Positions 21,855-31,453 are shown, counted from the first letter of the stretch. The stretch: DNA of 64,000 nt from Paludibaculum fermentans_A (GCF_051172195.1 NZ_JBPJAQ010000003.1:248001-312000); one strand, 5' to 3'. The notes: generated by a model not told the origin, from the letters alone. Numbers and translations: made by a program.

Positions 21855-22480
21855 TATCCTGGCCCCTCCTGGTGAGGGTTTTCGACAAGGCCTGGTCGTT
21901 TAGCAGTTCGTCTGACCGCAGAAGGGTGGACTCCGAGCTCGTTTGCGATTCGTGACCAGGACCATCCGGACTTCCGGAGGTCGGCGACCACATCCCGGCG
22001 TAGTACCGTCGGCCGCCGGCCAAGGCGCTTACCTTCCCGCCTGGCTCGGTCGAGGCCGGCTTTCACCCGCTCCTGGATCCTGATCCTCTCCTGCTTGGCC
22101 AAAGTCGCTAACAGGGCCACTATGGCGTCGCTGAACACCCCTGCCGAGTCAAGGTAGGCCTCTGTGTAACTCCGGTAGGCCACGCCCCACTGAGCGAGCT
22201 GATTTAGAATCTGAAGCGTCTTCAGGGCGCCCTCACGGGAGAGGCGGTCCAGGGACCAGAAGAGCAAGAGGTCGAACTCCCGGCGGGAAGCGGCGTCTAG
22301 CATCGAACGAAACTGTGGACGAGTTGATTTGGAGCCGGACTCGAAGTCGGAGTACTCGGAGGTGATCTCCCACCCCTGGGCTTGAGCGAAGCGACGGAGG
22401 TCGGCGAGTTGGTTGTCGGGCGATTGGCCCTTGTCGTCAGTGGAGACGCGGGCGTAGAGGGCTGCACGCGGAATCGTCAT
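21854..22480 (-). CDS. Serine recombinase (resolvase/invertase family)
   Basis: 208 residues. N-terminal catalytic domain: ALYARVSTDDKGQSPDNQL with the nucleophilic Ser, then FDLLLFWSLDRLSREG with the conserved DRLSR, and KQERIRIQERVKAGLDRARR of the long E-helix. C-terminal helix-turn-helix: GRRPTVLRRDVVADLRKSGW then WSRIANELGVHPSAVRR. Size and layout fit small resolvases/invertases rather than large integrases. It lies about 300 bp from tRNA-Phe at what looks like the edge of the accessory region. Confidence 0.93.
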   Translation of the reverse strand: MTIPRAALYARVSTDDKGQSPDNQLADLRRFAQAQGWEITSEYSDFESGSKSTRPQFRSMLDAASRREFDLLLFWSLDRLSREGALKTLQILNQLAQWGVAYRSYTEAYLDSAGVFSDAIVALLATLAKQERIRIQERVKAGLDRARREGKRLGRRPTVLRRDVVADLRKSGWSWSRIANELGVHPSAVRRTAKRPGLVENPHQEGPG

Positions 22481-22786
22481 GGCTCAGATCCCCGACAACA
22501 TGAAGTGAAACATCAGCATGGCGGTTGCACAGTGCCAGGCTATGGATCCGACGGCGTGAAGCGCCAAGATTGCGATTGAGGCCCACGTCTCGGTTGAGAT
22601 TTGGGTGAGGTTCATTTGGGACATCCTTCCCTTCGAAGGGAGGCTGTTCCACTACAGTCCAATGAGATGCTGTCAGGAATGCTTCATTCCGAGTTGAGGC
22701 GAACTCCACCGGGCCATCTTGAGCGTGGAATTGGAACGGAACGGAACAGGTCTGACTACGGGAGGGCTCGTAACTAACAGAAAAAA
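22481..22786. other. Short gap between the recombinase and tRNA-Phe
   Basis: About 300 bp. No partial copy of the tRNA 3' end was noticed here, so there is no evidence for a classic tRNA attachment site. Confidence 0.4.
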
Positions 22787-22862
22787 TGGTGGCCAGGGAC
22801 GGACTTGAACCGCCGACGCCGGCCTTTTCAGGGCCGCGCTCTACCAACTGAGCTACCTGGCC
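22787..22862 (-). tRNA. tRNA-Phe (anticodon GAA)
   Basis: 76 nt including an encoded CCA. Acceptor stem GGCCAGG/CCTGGCC with discriminator A; D-arm AGCTCAGTTGGTAGAGC; anticodon loop CTGAAAA gives GAA (Phe); T-loop GTTCAAGTC. All arms pair as expected. Confidence 0.97.
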
Positions 22863-22918
22863 ATCGGCTAAACAGTAGTCTAGCAAACCACGGCCCCCAT
22901 CCGCATCTTTCGCGCCTG

Positions 22919-25516
22919 TTATTCGTTCCTCAGCGAGGTCGCAGGATCGATCCGAACGGCCCGCCGCGCAGGCAGCCAGCACGCCAGCAGGCTCACCACC
23001 AGCAGCGTTGCGCCAATCGCCGAAAACGTCACCGGATCATTGGGCTGCACCTGGTACAACAGGCTCGACAGGAACCGGCCCAGGGCCAGCGCCGCCGCCA
23101 GACCCACCGCCAGCCCAATCACGGCGAGCAAAGCCCCGCTGCTCATCACGTTACCCTGCACCTGGCCCGGAGTCGCACCCAACGCCATCCGTAGGGCCAA
23201 CTCCCGCGTTCGCCGCGCCACGCCATACGCCACCACCCCCGATACCCCCAGTCCGCCCAGGATCAACGCCAGCACCGCGAAGGCGGCCATCAGTCCGGTT
23301 CTCAGCTTCGGCTGCGCCGCATCGGCTGCCACGATATCTGACATCGATCGGATTTTGAACAACGGCTGATCCGGGTCAATCCGCCGCACCGCCGCACGCA
23401 GCGGGCCGGCCATGGCCAGCGGATCACCCGAAGTGCGGACCATCAGCACCATCGTGGGCCACAGATACCAGGACGAGTGCATATACATCGTGGGCGGTGG
23501 TTCCGCGCCCAGTCCGGAGTGCCGCACGTCCGCCGCAACGCCAACTATGGTAAAGACTTGGCCGTTCCCCAGGTGAACCTGCTGCTGAACCGGATCGGTC
23601 CCCTCAGGCCATAGCCGGCGGGCCAGCCCCTCGCTGATCACCATCGGCTTCTGTTCAAAACTGTCTGATTGCGAGAAGAACCGCCCGCGCCGCAGTTCCA
23701 CGCCCATCGTCTCCAGCGCCCCGGGAGACAGGATGCGCCACGACGCCTGCCGCCCTTTGTCCTGCGGCTGCGGTGCGGCGGAACCCGCCGTCACCGACAT
23801 GCTGGTGTCGTCGCCGCTCATCGGAGTCGTGCTGGTCAGCCCCGCCGCAGTGATGCCGGGCAGTGCCTGGATCTCCGGCAGCAGCCGCCGGTAAAACGCC
23901 GCCGCGTGATCCTGCGTCGGGTACTTCGACTCCGGCAGGTTGATCGAGGCCACCAGCAGGTGATCCGGCCGGAACCCAAGCTGTGCATCCTGCAGCCGGG
24001 CCAGGCTCTGCAGCAGCAAAGCCGTGCCGATCACCAGCACCGTCGCAATTGCCATCTGGCCAACCACCAGCGATTGCCGCAGCGGATGGCGGCCCGAGTG
24101 CGTTCGTCCCGTCTGGCGCAGGGTCGAATTCAAGGCGGACCTGCTCACCAGCCAGGCTGGAGCAAGCCCAAACAGCACGGAAGTAGCCAGCGTGACCGCC
24201 GACGCAAACAAGAGCACGGGTGATTCCAGTGCCAGAGTTTCCGCCCTGGGGGTACCCGCCGGCAGCAGCCTCTGCAGCCCCACCAAGCCAACCGCCGCCA
24301 GCAACAGGCCGGCGCTACCGCCACTTACCGCCAACACGATGTTCTCCGTCAGCAGTTGCCGCATCAGCCGGACCCTGCTCGCACCCAGCGCCAGTCGGAC
24401 ACTCATCTCCTGTTGCCGGGCGCTCGCCCGGGTCAGCAGCAGATTCGCAATGTTGGCGCAGGCCACCAGCAGCAGCAGCCCGACGGCCGAGATCAGCACC
24501 CACAGGCTGGTCTGCAACTGAGGACCGACGATCCAGTCCAGCGCGGGCACCAGCCGCGTCGCCCACCCGTCATTCGATCCCGGAAACTCCCGTCCCAACT
24601 CAGCGCTAACCCGGTTCAAGTCCGCCTGCGCCTCGCTCAGGCTCACACCCGGCTTGAGTCGAGCCAAAACGGTCAGGTAGTGGTTCCCGCGCTCCTCCCT
24701 CTTGAGGTCGGGCGCCAGCGGCATCCAGACCTCGATGCGCGACGAGAACCCCATCTGTTGCGGCAGGACGCCCACTACGGTGCGCGCCTGCCCATTCACC
24801 CGAATCGTCCGGCCCACCATCGAAGCATCCCCGCCGTAGCGCCGGTCCAGCAACCCCTGGCTGATCATCACCACCTGCGCTCGGCCTGGCTTGTCCTCTT
24901 CCGGCACGAAGCCGCGCCCCAGCACCGGCTGGACGCCGAGCGTCGATAGCAGGTTGGCCGAAATCGCCGCGCCATCAGCATGGTCCGGCTCGCCGTCGCC
25001 GGTCAATGTCACAGACCGCGATGTGTAGCCGGCCAATTGCGCGAATCCTCGGCTTCGCTGCTGCCACGAAACGAAATCGGGAATCGAGGTTGTGAACTTA
25101 GTGATCCCCAGCTTCTCGTAGGTGTTGAAGACCCGCACAATCTGCTCGGGCTTCTCGAACGGCAGCGGCCTCAACAGCATGGAGTGCAGCAGCGAGAAGA
25201 TCACCGTCGTCGCGCCAATCGCCAGCGCCAGCGTCAGCACCGCCGTCAGGCTGAAACTGGGTGTCTTGCGCAAAGTCCGCAATGCATACCGCACGTCCTG
25301 GCTCAGCGCGGAAAACTGCTCCCGCGGAGCCTCCATCAGCACGCCCGTCAGTGCCTCAAACCAGATCCTGAACCGCGCGCCCGACGTCGACGCCGAGCAG
25401 TACCGGTCAGAGAACACCATCGACATCTCCCGGCCGTATTCGTCCCGGAACTCGGCGGGATAGAGCCATAACAGGGCGCGAAACAGCGCGTTGTCTGGTT
25501 TCTGGTGGGTAGGCAT
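22919..25516 (-). CDS. ADOP-type ABC permease (FtsX/MacB family, duplicated)
   Basis: 865 residues. The N-terminal ~60 residues (LLWLYPAEFRDEYGREM) are the cap typical of acidobacterial duplicated orphan permeases. Then come MacB-type periplasmic domain 1 after the first TM (about 80-105), an FtsX core with three TM helices (about 335-480), a second periplasmic domain, and a second FtsX core ending in YQVQPNDPVTF and ARRAVRIDPATSLRNE. Such proteins lack their own ATPase and are thought to act in export or mechanotransmission with a separate NBD; none is adjacent. The PadR regulator lies 11 bp upstream on the same strand, the usual arrangement. Confidence 0.93.
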   Translation of the reverse strand: MPTHQKPDNALFRALLWLYPAEFRDEYGREMSMVFSDRYCSASTSGARFRIWFEALTGVLMEAPREQFSALSQDVRYALRTLRKTPSFSLTAVLTLALAIGATTVIFSLLHSMLLRPLPFEKPEQIVRVFNTYEKLGITKFTTSIPDFVSWQQRSRGFAQLAGYTSRSVTLTGDGEPDHADGAAISANLLSTLGVQPVLGRGFVPEEDKPGRAQVVMISQGLLDRRYGGDASMVGRTIRVNGQARTVVGVLPQQMGFSSRIEVWMPLAPDLKREERGNHYLTVLARLKPGVSLSEAQADLNRVSAELGREFPGSNDGWATRLVPALDWIVGPQLQTSLWVLISAVGLLLLVACANIANLLLTRASARQQEMSVRLALGASRVRLMRQLLTENIVLAVSGGSAGLLLAAVGLVGLQRLLPAGTPRAETLALESPVLLFASAVTLATSVLFGLAPAWLVSRSALNSTLRQTGRTHSGRHPLRQSLVVGQMAIATVLVIGTALLLQSLARLQDAQLGFRPDHLLVASINLPESKYPTQDHAAAFYRRLLPEIQALPGITAAGLTSTTPMSGDDTSMSVTAGSAAPQPQDKGRQASWRILSPGALETMGVELRRGRFFSQSDSFEQKPMVISEGLARRLWPEGTDPVQQQVHLGNGQVFTIVGVAADVRHSGLGAEPPPTMYMHSSWYLWPTMVLMVRTSGDPLAMAGPLRAAVRRIDPDQPLFKIRSMSDIVAADAAQPKLRTGLMAAFAVLALILGGLGVSGVVAYGVARRTRELALRMALGATPGQVQGNVMSSGALLAVIGLAVGLAAALALGRFLSSLLYQVQPNDPVTFSAIGATLLVVSLLACWLPARRAVRIDPATSLRNE

Positions 25517-25527
25517 CGTGATCCTCC

Positions 25528-25881
25528 TTATGCCTCCTGCGGCAGCAACCCGCAGGCCCGCGCATCCGCCAACAGTTGCTCCATCCGGCGCGCCTCGGCC
25601 AGCGCCACCTCGCGCCCCAGTGGGGTCAGGTGGTAGTAGCGCCGCCGCTCGTCGTCGTGATCCGGATCCGGCCGCTCGGCCAACTCGTCGATCAACCCCT
25701 GCTCCAACAACCGCTTAATGGCCGCATACAGCGTACTCGGGCTCAGCCGCAGCTTGCCCCCCGTACGTTGCTGCACGTCCTGCATGATCGAGTACCCATG
25801 CCGGTCACGGTCCGCCAGCGATACCAGGATGTGAAAAGTGTCCTTATGCAGCGGTAGGAACGAATCCGCTCGATATTCCAT
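25528..25881 (-). CDS. PadR-family transcriptional regulator
   Basis: 117 residues with the PadR winged helix: HILVSLADRDRHGYSIMQDV, then LSPSTLYAAIKRLLEQGLID and RRRYYHLTPLGREV. Predicted repressor of itself and of the downstream ADOP permease, from the shared operon and the inverted repeat just before its start. Confidence 0.93.
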   Translation of the reverse strand: MEYRADSFLPLHKDTFHILVSLADRDRHGYSIMQDVQQRTGGKLRLSPSTLYAAIKRLLEQGLIDELAERPDPDHDDERRRYYHLTPLGREVALAEARRMEQLLADARACGLLPQEA

Positions 25882-25887
25882 GACTCA

Positions 25888-25908
25888 CTATAGCCGAATC
25901 TGCTATAG
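25888..25908. promoter_or_regulatory. Inverted repeat upstream of padR, likely operator
   Basis: CTATAGC - 7 nt - GCTATAG, perfect 7-bp arms, beginning 6 bp upstream of the PadR start codon. Size and position suit a dimeric PadR binding site overlapping the transcription start. Confidence 0.6.
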
Positions 25909-25933
25909 CTGCAACTGGAATTGTTGTAACGTC

Positions 25934-26389
25934 TCAGTTCGCCGGAGCCGCGGGCAGCATGTTCCGGATCGCCGCGATCTTCCACCCGTCCTTGCCCTTG
26001 GTCAAGACGAAGCACGTCCGCATCTTGCGAACCGTTCCGTTGGCGCCCGTCGTTTCATACGGACCATCGGTGATCGCGACGCCCGGAGCCAGAAACCGCA
26101 CCGTATCCACGCCAATCAGCCGCTTGCCGGTCTCCTTCTTGGAACTGCTCATCGCCCCCTTCACTAGGGCCGCCCGCCCCTGCCGCCATTCGCCTGACGA
26201 CACAAGCTGGTCCGCATCCGGAGTGAACAGCGCCTCGGTGGCTTTCGCATCGGCGTGGTCGCGCGCCTCCGCATACTGCCGGATCGTGTCGCGAATCGCC
26301 GCTTCGTCGGTGGGGGTCTGGGCGGAGAGCACCGCCGCAAACATCACGGCGGCGGAAAGGAGGGAAAGAGTGAGATGGTGCGCCCGCAT
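25934..26389 (-). CDS. Secreted NTF2-like (DUF4440/SnoaL-type) protein
   Basis: 151 residues. A signal peptide (LSLLSAAVMFAAVLSAQT) is followed by an NTF2-like cone fold of ~125 residues: EAAIRDTIRQYAEARDHADA, ALFTPDADQLVSSG, and a C-terminal beta-sheet ending GWKIAAIRNML. Such proteins bind small hydrophobic ligands or act as simple enzymes; specificity cannot be read from sequence. Lies between padR and fumarase with its own spacing. Confidence 0.8.
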   Translation of the reverse strand: MRAHHLTLSLLSAAVMFAAVLSAQTPTDEAAIRDTIRQYAEARDHADAKATEALFTPDADQLVSSGEWRQGRAALVKGAMSSSKKETGKRLIGVDTVRFLAPGVAITDGPYETTGANGTVRKMRTCFVLTKGKDGWKIAAIRNMLPAAPAN

Positions 26390-26408
26390 TGCTCGATTAT
26401 GGCGCGAA

Positions 26409-26433
26409 AGGAGGCCAGCGGCGCCGGCCTCCT
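26409..26433 (-). terminator. Rho-independent-type terminator after fumarase
   Basis: On the minus strand AGGAGGCC - 9 nt - GGCCTCCT followed by TT, 15 bp past the fumarase stop. The U-tract is short. Confidence 0.55.
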
Positions 26434-26447
26434 CAAATCAAATCAGA

Positions 26448-27962
26448 CTATGCCTTCATCGTTTCCAGCACGTCGCCCGTGGCCTGCTCCACCTCGGCGT
26501 GCAGCGAATTGCCATGCGCATCCATGGTCACAATGGCCATGAAATCTTCCACCTGCAGGTGCCACATCGCTTCGGGTACCCCGAAGTCGAACAGATGGAC
26601 CCCCAGCACCTTCTTCACCGTACGGGCATAGAACTGAGCCGCGCCGCCCACACCGTGCAGGTACACCGCGCCGCACTCCTGCAATCCTGCTAGCGTCTTC
26701 TTGCCCATGCCGCCCTTGCCGATCACGGCCTTCACACCGTAGTTCCGCAGCACGTCGGCCTGGTAAGGCTCCTCGCGGCTCGACGTCGTCGGCCCGGCCG
26801 CCTTCACAAACCACTCTTCACCCTGCTTCAACATCACCGGACCGCAGTGATACAGTACGGCGCCGTTCAGATCCACCGGCGGCGGATTCTTCATCAGGTA
26901 CGCATGCACCGCATCGCGACCCGTGAACATCTCGCCGCGGATCAGCACCACGTCGCCCACCTTCAGCTGCCGCATCATCTCTTCCGTCAGCGGCGGAGTC
27001 AGGATCACCTCGCGGCCCGTCAGCGGGAACCCGGTCTCCTTCGCCATCCGCTCCACCGGCCGCTCCGGATCGCGGTACAGCCACTGCGTAATTACGCCCG
27101 ACGAGGCATCCATCCGGATACCCAGCCGCCGGAACGCCCAGCAGTCGTAAGCCACCGAGACAAAGAACGACGCGGGCAGCCGGTTGGCCGCCGCGATCTT
27201 GCACCCGATCAGCGCCACACCGCCGCCCAGGCCCATCGCGCCAATGCCCAACCGGTTGGCCTCGGCCACAATCTCCGCTTCCAGTGCCGCCAGTTCCGGA
27301 TTCGGGTTCACGTCGTCCAGCGTCCGGAAGAGCTGCATCTTGGCCAAGTCGTACCCGTGCGCCCGGTCGCTGCCGATGCACACGCCCAGCGCACCCGGAG
27401 CGCACCCCTGGCCCTGCGCCTGCCAAACCGCGTGCAGAATGCACTTACGGACGCCCGCCAGGTCGCGGCCCGCCTTGCCCAGGTGATCCAACTCGCAGGG
27501 CAGGGAATACTGGATGTTCTTGTTCTCGCAGCCGCCGCCCTTCAGCACCAGCTTCACTTCGATCTCATCGTGCTCCCACTGTTCAAAGTGGATCACCGGA
27601 GTCTCTTCGCCCAGGTTGTTGCCGGAGTTCTTGCCGGTCAGCGAATCGACGGAATTCGGCCGCAGCTTGCCCAGCCGCGTAGCCTCCGCCACCGCTTCCT
27701 TGATCTTCTTCTTGATCACCAACTGGTTCACACCCACCGGGGTATGCACGATAAACGTCGGCATGCCCGTGTCCTGGCAGATCGGACCCTGGTCTTCATG
27801 GGCCATGTCGATATTGGTCGCCATGATCGAAAGCGCCTGGTGCGACTGTGTGCCCGGGGTCTCCTGTTTGAGTGCGATGCCCATGGCTGCGCGTACGTCG
27901 GGGGGAAGATTCGTGGATGTTTGAGTTATGAGTTCCAGCAGGCTATTGAAGAGGAATTCCAT
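26448..27962 (-). CDS. Fumarate hydratase, class I (iron-sulfur, single chain)
   Basis: 504 residues, hydrating fumarate to malate in the TCA cycle using an oxygen-sensitive [4Fe-4S] cluster. The alpha domain spans about 1-300 (GPICQDTGMPTF with Cys62, KGGGCENK with Cys145, GALGVCIGSDR with Cys195); the beta swivel domain spans about 320-504 (LTGREVILTPPL, GEMFTGRDAVHAYL, ILGKGGMGKKT-like VIGKGGMGKKT). The fused alpha-beta form is the FumA type. Family-conserved Cys positions are inferred by eye. Confidence 0.95.
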   Translation of the reverse strand: MEFLFNSLLELITQTSTNLPPDVRAAMGIALKQETPGTQSHQALSIMATNIDMAHEDQGPICQDTGMPTFIVHTPVGVNQLVIKKKIKEAVAEATRLGKLRPNSVDSLTGKNSGNNLGEETPVIHFEQWEHDEIEVKLVLKGGGCENKNIQYSLPCELDHLGKAGRDLAGVRKCILHAVWQAQGQGCAPGALGVCIGSDRAHGYDLAKMQLFRTLDDVNPNPELAALEAEIVAEANRLGIGAMGLGGGVALIGCKIAAANRLPASFFVSVAYDCWAFRRLGIRMDASSGVITQWLYRDPERPVERMAKETGFPLTGREVILTPPLTEEMMRQLKVGDVVLIRGEMFTGRDAVHAYLMKNPPPVDLNGAVLYHCGPVMLKQGEEWFVKAAGPTTSSREEPYQADVLRNYGVKAVIGKGGMGKKTLAGLQECGAVYLHGVGGAAQFYARTVKKVLGVHLFDFGVPEAMWHLQVEDFMAIVTMDAHGNSLHAEVEQATGDVLETMKA

Positions 27963-28040
27963 GACGGTGAGCTCCTAAATGACTAAACAACCATGGTACC
28001 CCCCTGGAATGGCCTCCGGGTGTCTGCTACAACGGTGATC

Positions 28041-29405
28041 ATGCCGAAACGGATCACTGGGGGCTGGCAGGACCGCCGCGCCGAAGGCAAGTCATTTCGC
28101 GAAAAAGTACCGCGTGAATCCCTCGGCGACTGGGCCCCTTCGCCCCACCGGCCTGACCCGGTCCGGCTCATCACCAGCACCAACTCCGGCCGCCAGGACC
28201 GCTACGTCCCCCTCCGCATGGGCCGCATGGCCGCCTCCCCCTTCGGCTTCCTGCGCGGCGCCGCCGCCCTGATGACCCTCGACCTGACCGCCGGCGTCAA
28301 CAGTGGCATCCACGGCGGCATCTGCGGCGACGCCCATTTCGCCAACTTCGGTCTCTTCGGCACCGCCCAGCGAGAGGTCACCCTCGACCTCAACGACTTT
28401 GACGAGGCCCGCATCGGACCCTGGGATTGGGATTTGAAGCGCCTTTGCGCCAGCATCAATGTCTTCGGACGCCAGGCCGGACTCACCCGCAAACAGCGCG
28501 CCGCCGTCGTCGAACGCTGCGCTCGCGGCTACCGCCAGCAAGCCATCCTCCTTCAGGACAAAGGCGCCCTCTACATCTGGTACCTGAATCTCTTCCCCGG
28601 CGACGGCGAGCCCATCGACCGCGTGGATTCCAACTACCTCGCCATGCTGCGGCGGGCCCTCGATAAGGCGCGCACCCAGAACAGCGACGCGGCCCTCGAC
28701 AAGCTGGCCGAACAGTCCGTCAAAGGCGCCTGGCGCCTCAAACTCGATCCGCCCGTGCTCAGCCGAGTCGACGCCAAAACCCGCCAAGCGGTGGAGGCTG
28801 CGCTGGAAACTTACGTCGAATCCCTGCCGCGCGAGCGCCGCGGCCTGATGCGCCACTACCGTGTCGCCGACGTAGGCCATCGCGTGGGCGGCGTCGGCAG
28901 CGCCGGAGTCCGCAACTACGTCCTGCTGATGTTCGGAGCCTGCGCGAACGATGCCCTGGTCCTGCAGATCAAGGAAGCGACCCCGCCCGTCCAGGTCGAC
29001 CATCTCCCCGCGTTGCCGCCCGATCTGGCAGCCCACGACGGCCGCCGTGTAGTCCACTACCAGCGCCTGATGCAGGCCTCCGGCGACATCCTCCTGGGTT
29101 GGACCTCGGTAGGCAGCCGGCCCTTCTACGTCCGCCAGCAGCGCAACCTGAAAGGCCAGATCCCGGTGGAACGATTCGACGCCGGCAACTGGCAGCGCTA
29201 CGCCTACACCCTGGGAGGCCTCCTGGCCCGTGCGCACGCAAGAAGCGGCGACATCGCCCTCATCGCCGGCTACTGCGGCAGTTCCCAGGTCCTGGACGCA
29301 GCCATGGTCCGTTGGGCCGAGCTCTATGGAGACCAAACCGTGCTGGATCATGCACTGTTGGTGGAGGCGATCCAGAAGAAGAAGGTGAAGGCGCTCGTGG
29401 GGTAG
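28041..29405 (+). CDS. DUF2252 protein
   Basis: 454 residues from ATG 28041. Matches DUF2252 by order of motifs: RYVPLRMGRMAASPFGFLRG, GICGDAHFANFGLF, DLNDFDEARIGPWDWDLKRL, and a late GGLLARAHARSGD. The GDxHxxNFG and DFDE motifs resemble aminoglycoside-phosphotransferase/kinase catalytic and metal-binding loops, so a kinase-like fold is likely; the substrate is unknown. It is divergent from fumarase. Confidence 0.9.
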   Translation: MPKRITGGWQDRRAEGKSFREKVPRESLGDWAPSPHRPDPVRLITSTNSGRQDRYVPLRMGRMAASPFGFLRGAAALMTLDLTAGVNSGIHGGICGDAHFANFGLFGTAQREVTLDLNDFDEARIGPWDWDLKRLCASINVFGRQAGLTRKQRAAVVERCARGYRQQAILLQDKGALYIWYLNLFPGDGEPIDRVDSNYLAMLRRALDKARTQNSDAALDKLAEQSVKGAWRLKLDPPVLSRVDAKTRQAVEAALETYVESLPRERRGLMRHYRVADVGHRVGGVGSAGVRNYVLLMFGACANDALVLQIKEATPPVQVDHLPALPPDLAAHDGRRVVHYQRLMQASGDILLGWTSVGSRPFYVRQQRNLKGQIPVERFDAGNWQRYAYTLGGLLARAHARSGDIALIAGYCGSSQVLDAAMVRWAELYGDQTVLDHALLVEAIQKKKVKALVG

Positions 29406-29692
29406 AAGAGCGGTGTGCCTCCTATTTTGGGCCTCCATGAATGGCGATACTCCCCCCAACGGACCGTATCGCGCTATTCCTGGTAGTGCTCAAGCGGATT
29501 CATACCTGTTGACCGCCTCAAGTTGTGGCGTTGGAACAGATGCACATTTCCGGAAACCCGGCCGAAAGTCCCTGAGATTCAACGCCCTAAGTCAGAACAG
29601 AGACACCTGCAATCCAATTTGGCTTGGGCGCTGCATCCACCTTCGAATGTGCCCGTCATAATAGTTGAGGATCGGGCGGATTTGAATCCCCC

Positions 29693-30964
29693 TTATTGGC
29701 CGGATTGATAATTGTTCCCGAGGTGGCTCCGCTCTGTTGTGTCGATTTCAAGAATCTTCTCAGCCGCTTTTTTGTCAATGCAGAGTACACGCACGTTGTA
29801 TCGACCCGCTCTCAAGAGTTCGTGAATTGCATACGCCTTCCTCAATGTGCCAGCGACGAGGGCGATCTGCACTTCGCGAAGTTGGCCCTCGCTGACATTC
29901 AGCAGTTTATCATTGATGCACTTAATCAGTCGCTCCGCATGCGCTTGGTCAGTAGGCGGCACAGTCACAGACGCCGGTGGCTGAACGTAATAAAGCCGGT
30001 GGCAGATGTCTCCGACGGGCCAGAATGCAGGATCGATAGCCTTCGATAGTTTCGATATTCTGTCGCAGATCTCTACCAGCTCACTAAGCTCCTTCATGAT
30101 TGGCGCAAGCATTGTGTCCGGCTGCGCGGCCGCTGTGTGGCGAACTGATTTGGCCGCGTCGTAGAACCGATGGCCGGAGCTGAGGGCGCCGACTCCGGCG
30201 AGGATTACTTGCGGATGAAACTCCTTCCATGATTTTTGACCAAGCGGAGTATCGTCTCGCTTCTCGCACGTAATTGGATAATAGACCTGCTGCAGTCTCA
30301 CCTGGGTACTGAAGCAACTGGCCATCAGCCATACGTGATAGTCCGAATCAAGCGGCACGCTGAGGCGGGACGCGTAATCGTGCGGATGGACGAATCCACT
30401 GAGCGACATCAGTGCCACGTCGGTATAATCGAGCATGACTTTGCGCAGCAACAACGCTTCCAAAATATAATAGACCCCACGACCAGCCCCCAATCCGATT
30501 ACGCAGGAATCGTCGAAGATGAAGCGCTCTTCGATAATCCTCGCCATGTGGGCTCCCAGTATACGGTGGATCTCGTCGTCCAACGCATTCAATGCGCTGT
30601 AGTGCCCGGGGTTGTGGAACGTCTTCAGGTACTCCCGCTCAAATTCGTCCGTGTCGACCACAATCGGTCTCCGGACCTTGAACTTGAAGTGCAGGGCCTT
30701 CTCAAGTCCTTCGACGCGAACGCATTCAGCTGGCAACCGTGGAACTTCGATGACCTTGACATGCCCGCGTTCGAAGGCCCTGATAGAGGCCTGTTGCAGC
30801 AATCTGGGGTCGCGATCGAATTCTCCAGCGAGCGCGCTCCAACTGGGGAGCCTGACCTTCCCGCCTGTCTTCTGCGGCTGGTGGCGCCGGAGTGCAATTC
30901 GTGTCTCTTCTGCGGGCGTAAAGGAGCGTCGGCGTCCCGGCTTCTGGTTTTGTTCGCGTTGCAT
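29693..30964 (-). CDS. SorC-family-like transcriptional regulator
   Basis: 423 residues from ATG 30964 (Shine-Dalgarno GGAGAG 6 nt upstream). N-terminal basic region and HTH-like segment (WSALAGEFDRDPRLLQQASI, then FERGHVKVIEVPR), followed by a SorC-type effector domain: LEKALHFKFKVRRPIVVDTD, DDSCVIGLGAGRGVYYIL matching the family's IGVGxGxT loop, and a closing VAGTLRKAYAIHELLRAG then NVRVLCIDKKAAEKIL. SorC proteins bind phosphosugars. No sugar operon lies next to it, so the target is unknown; insertions in the middle make it longer than usual. Confidence 0.65.
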   Translation of the reverse strand: MQREQNQKPGRRRSFTPAEETRIALRRHQPQKTGGKVRLPSWSALAGEFDRDPRLLQQASIRAFERGHVKVIEVPRLPAECVRVEGLEKALHFKFKVRRPIVVDTDEFEREYLKTFHNPGHYSALNALDDEIHRILGAHMARIIEERFIFDDSCVIGLGAGRGVYYILEALLLRKVMLDYTDVALMSLSGFVHPHDYASRLSVPLDSDYHVWLMASCFSTQVRLQQVYYPITCEKRDDTPLGQKSWKEFHPQVILAGVGALSSGHRFYDAAKSVRHTAAAQPDTMLAPIMKELSELVEICDRISKLSKAIDPAFWPVGDICHRLYYVQPPASVTVPPTDQAHAERLIKCINDKLLNVSEGQLREVQIALVAGTLRKAYAIHELLRAGRYNVRVLCIDKKAAEKILEIDTTERSHLGNNYQSGQ

Positions 30965-31453
30965 GCCATTCTCTCCGCTCAACCACAGTTGTGGATGGAG
31001 CGTCTTAGACGATTTTAGGAACTTTATATCATATATGCGGCAATCGCTACGAGAGAAGTACCCAACTGCGGTGAGTGGGGCCGCGTGCACCACGACCTGT
31101 TACTAGGAGCGCCTCCTATCCTCCCTAGCAGAGCCAATCCTCGGGTGTACATCCGACAAACCGCGATCCGAGGCATCTTTCGCCCTTCCCGCCGCCTTGT
31201 GTGGCGCGTGGTAGGGCTCCTTTGTGAGAGCGGAATGCCATAGCCCCCCTGATGGGGGCGGAATACACCGTCAGCAGCCGTCGCCGGTTCCGTTCCTGGG
31301 GCTAACATCCGACGACTCCTAACGGAATGAAGTGTCTGTCCTAGAGAATGATTCTGGCAAAGATATCAACCGACAGAGGCCATAGATACTTCGGACAAAT
31401 GGTGTTTTTCTTCTTGGGTATGAAGGAATCTATTCCTAGGAGAAAAAGGCCCT
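30965..31453. other. Gene-free stretch with one hairpin
   Basis: About 490 bp between divergent genes. A GCCCCC - 5 nt - GGGGGC hairpin lies at 31,243-31,259. No riboswitch class recognised. Confidence 0.35.

Noticed and set aside
22787..22862. tRNA-Phe as attachment site of an integrated island
   Set aside because: No duplicate of the tRNA 3' end was found by eye, and the adjacent recombinase is a small serine type.
26847..27986. 379-codon antisense ORF over fumarase
   Set aside because: Shadow frame of a conserved enzyme.
28092..29459. 455-codon antisense ORF over DUF2252
   Set aside because: Shadow frame; DUF2252 motifs on the other strand are unambiguous.
29670..29700. tRNA-like T-loop (GATTCAAATCC) just past the SorC-like stop
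   Set aside because: The stem does not pair and no other tRNA arms are present.
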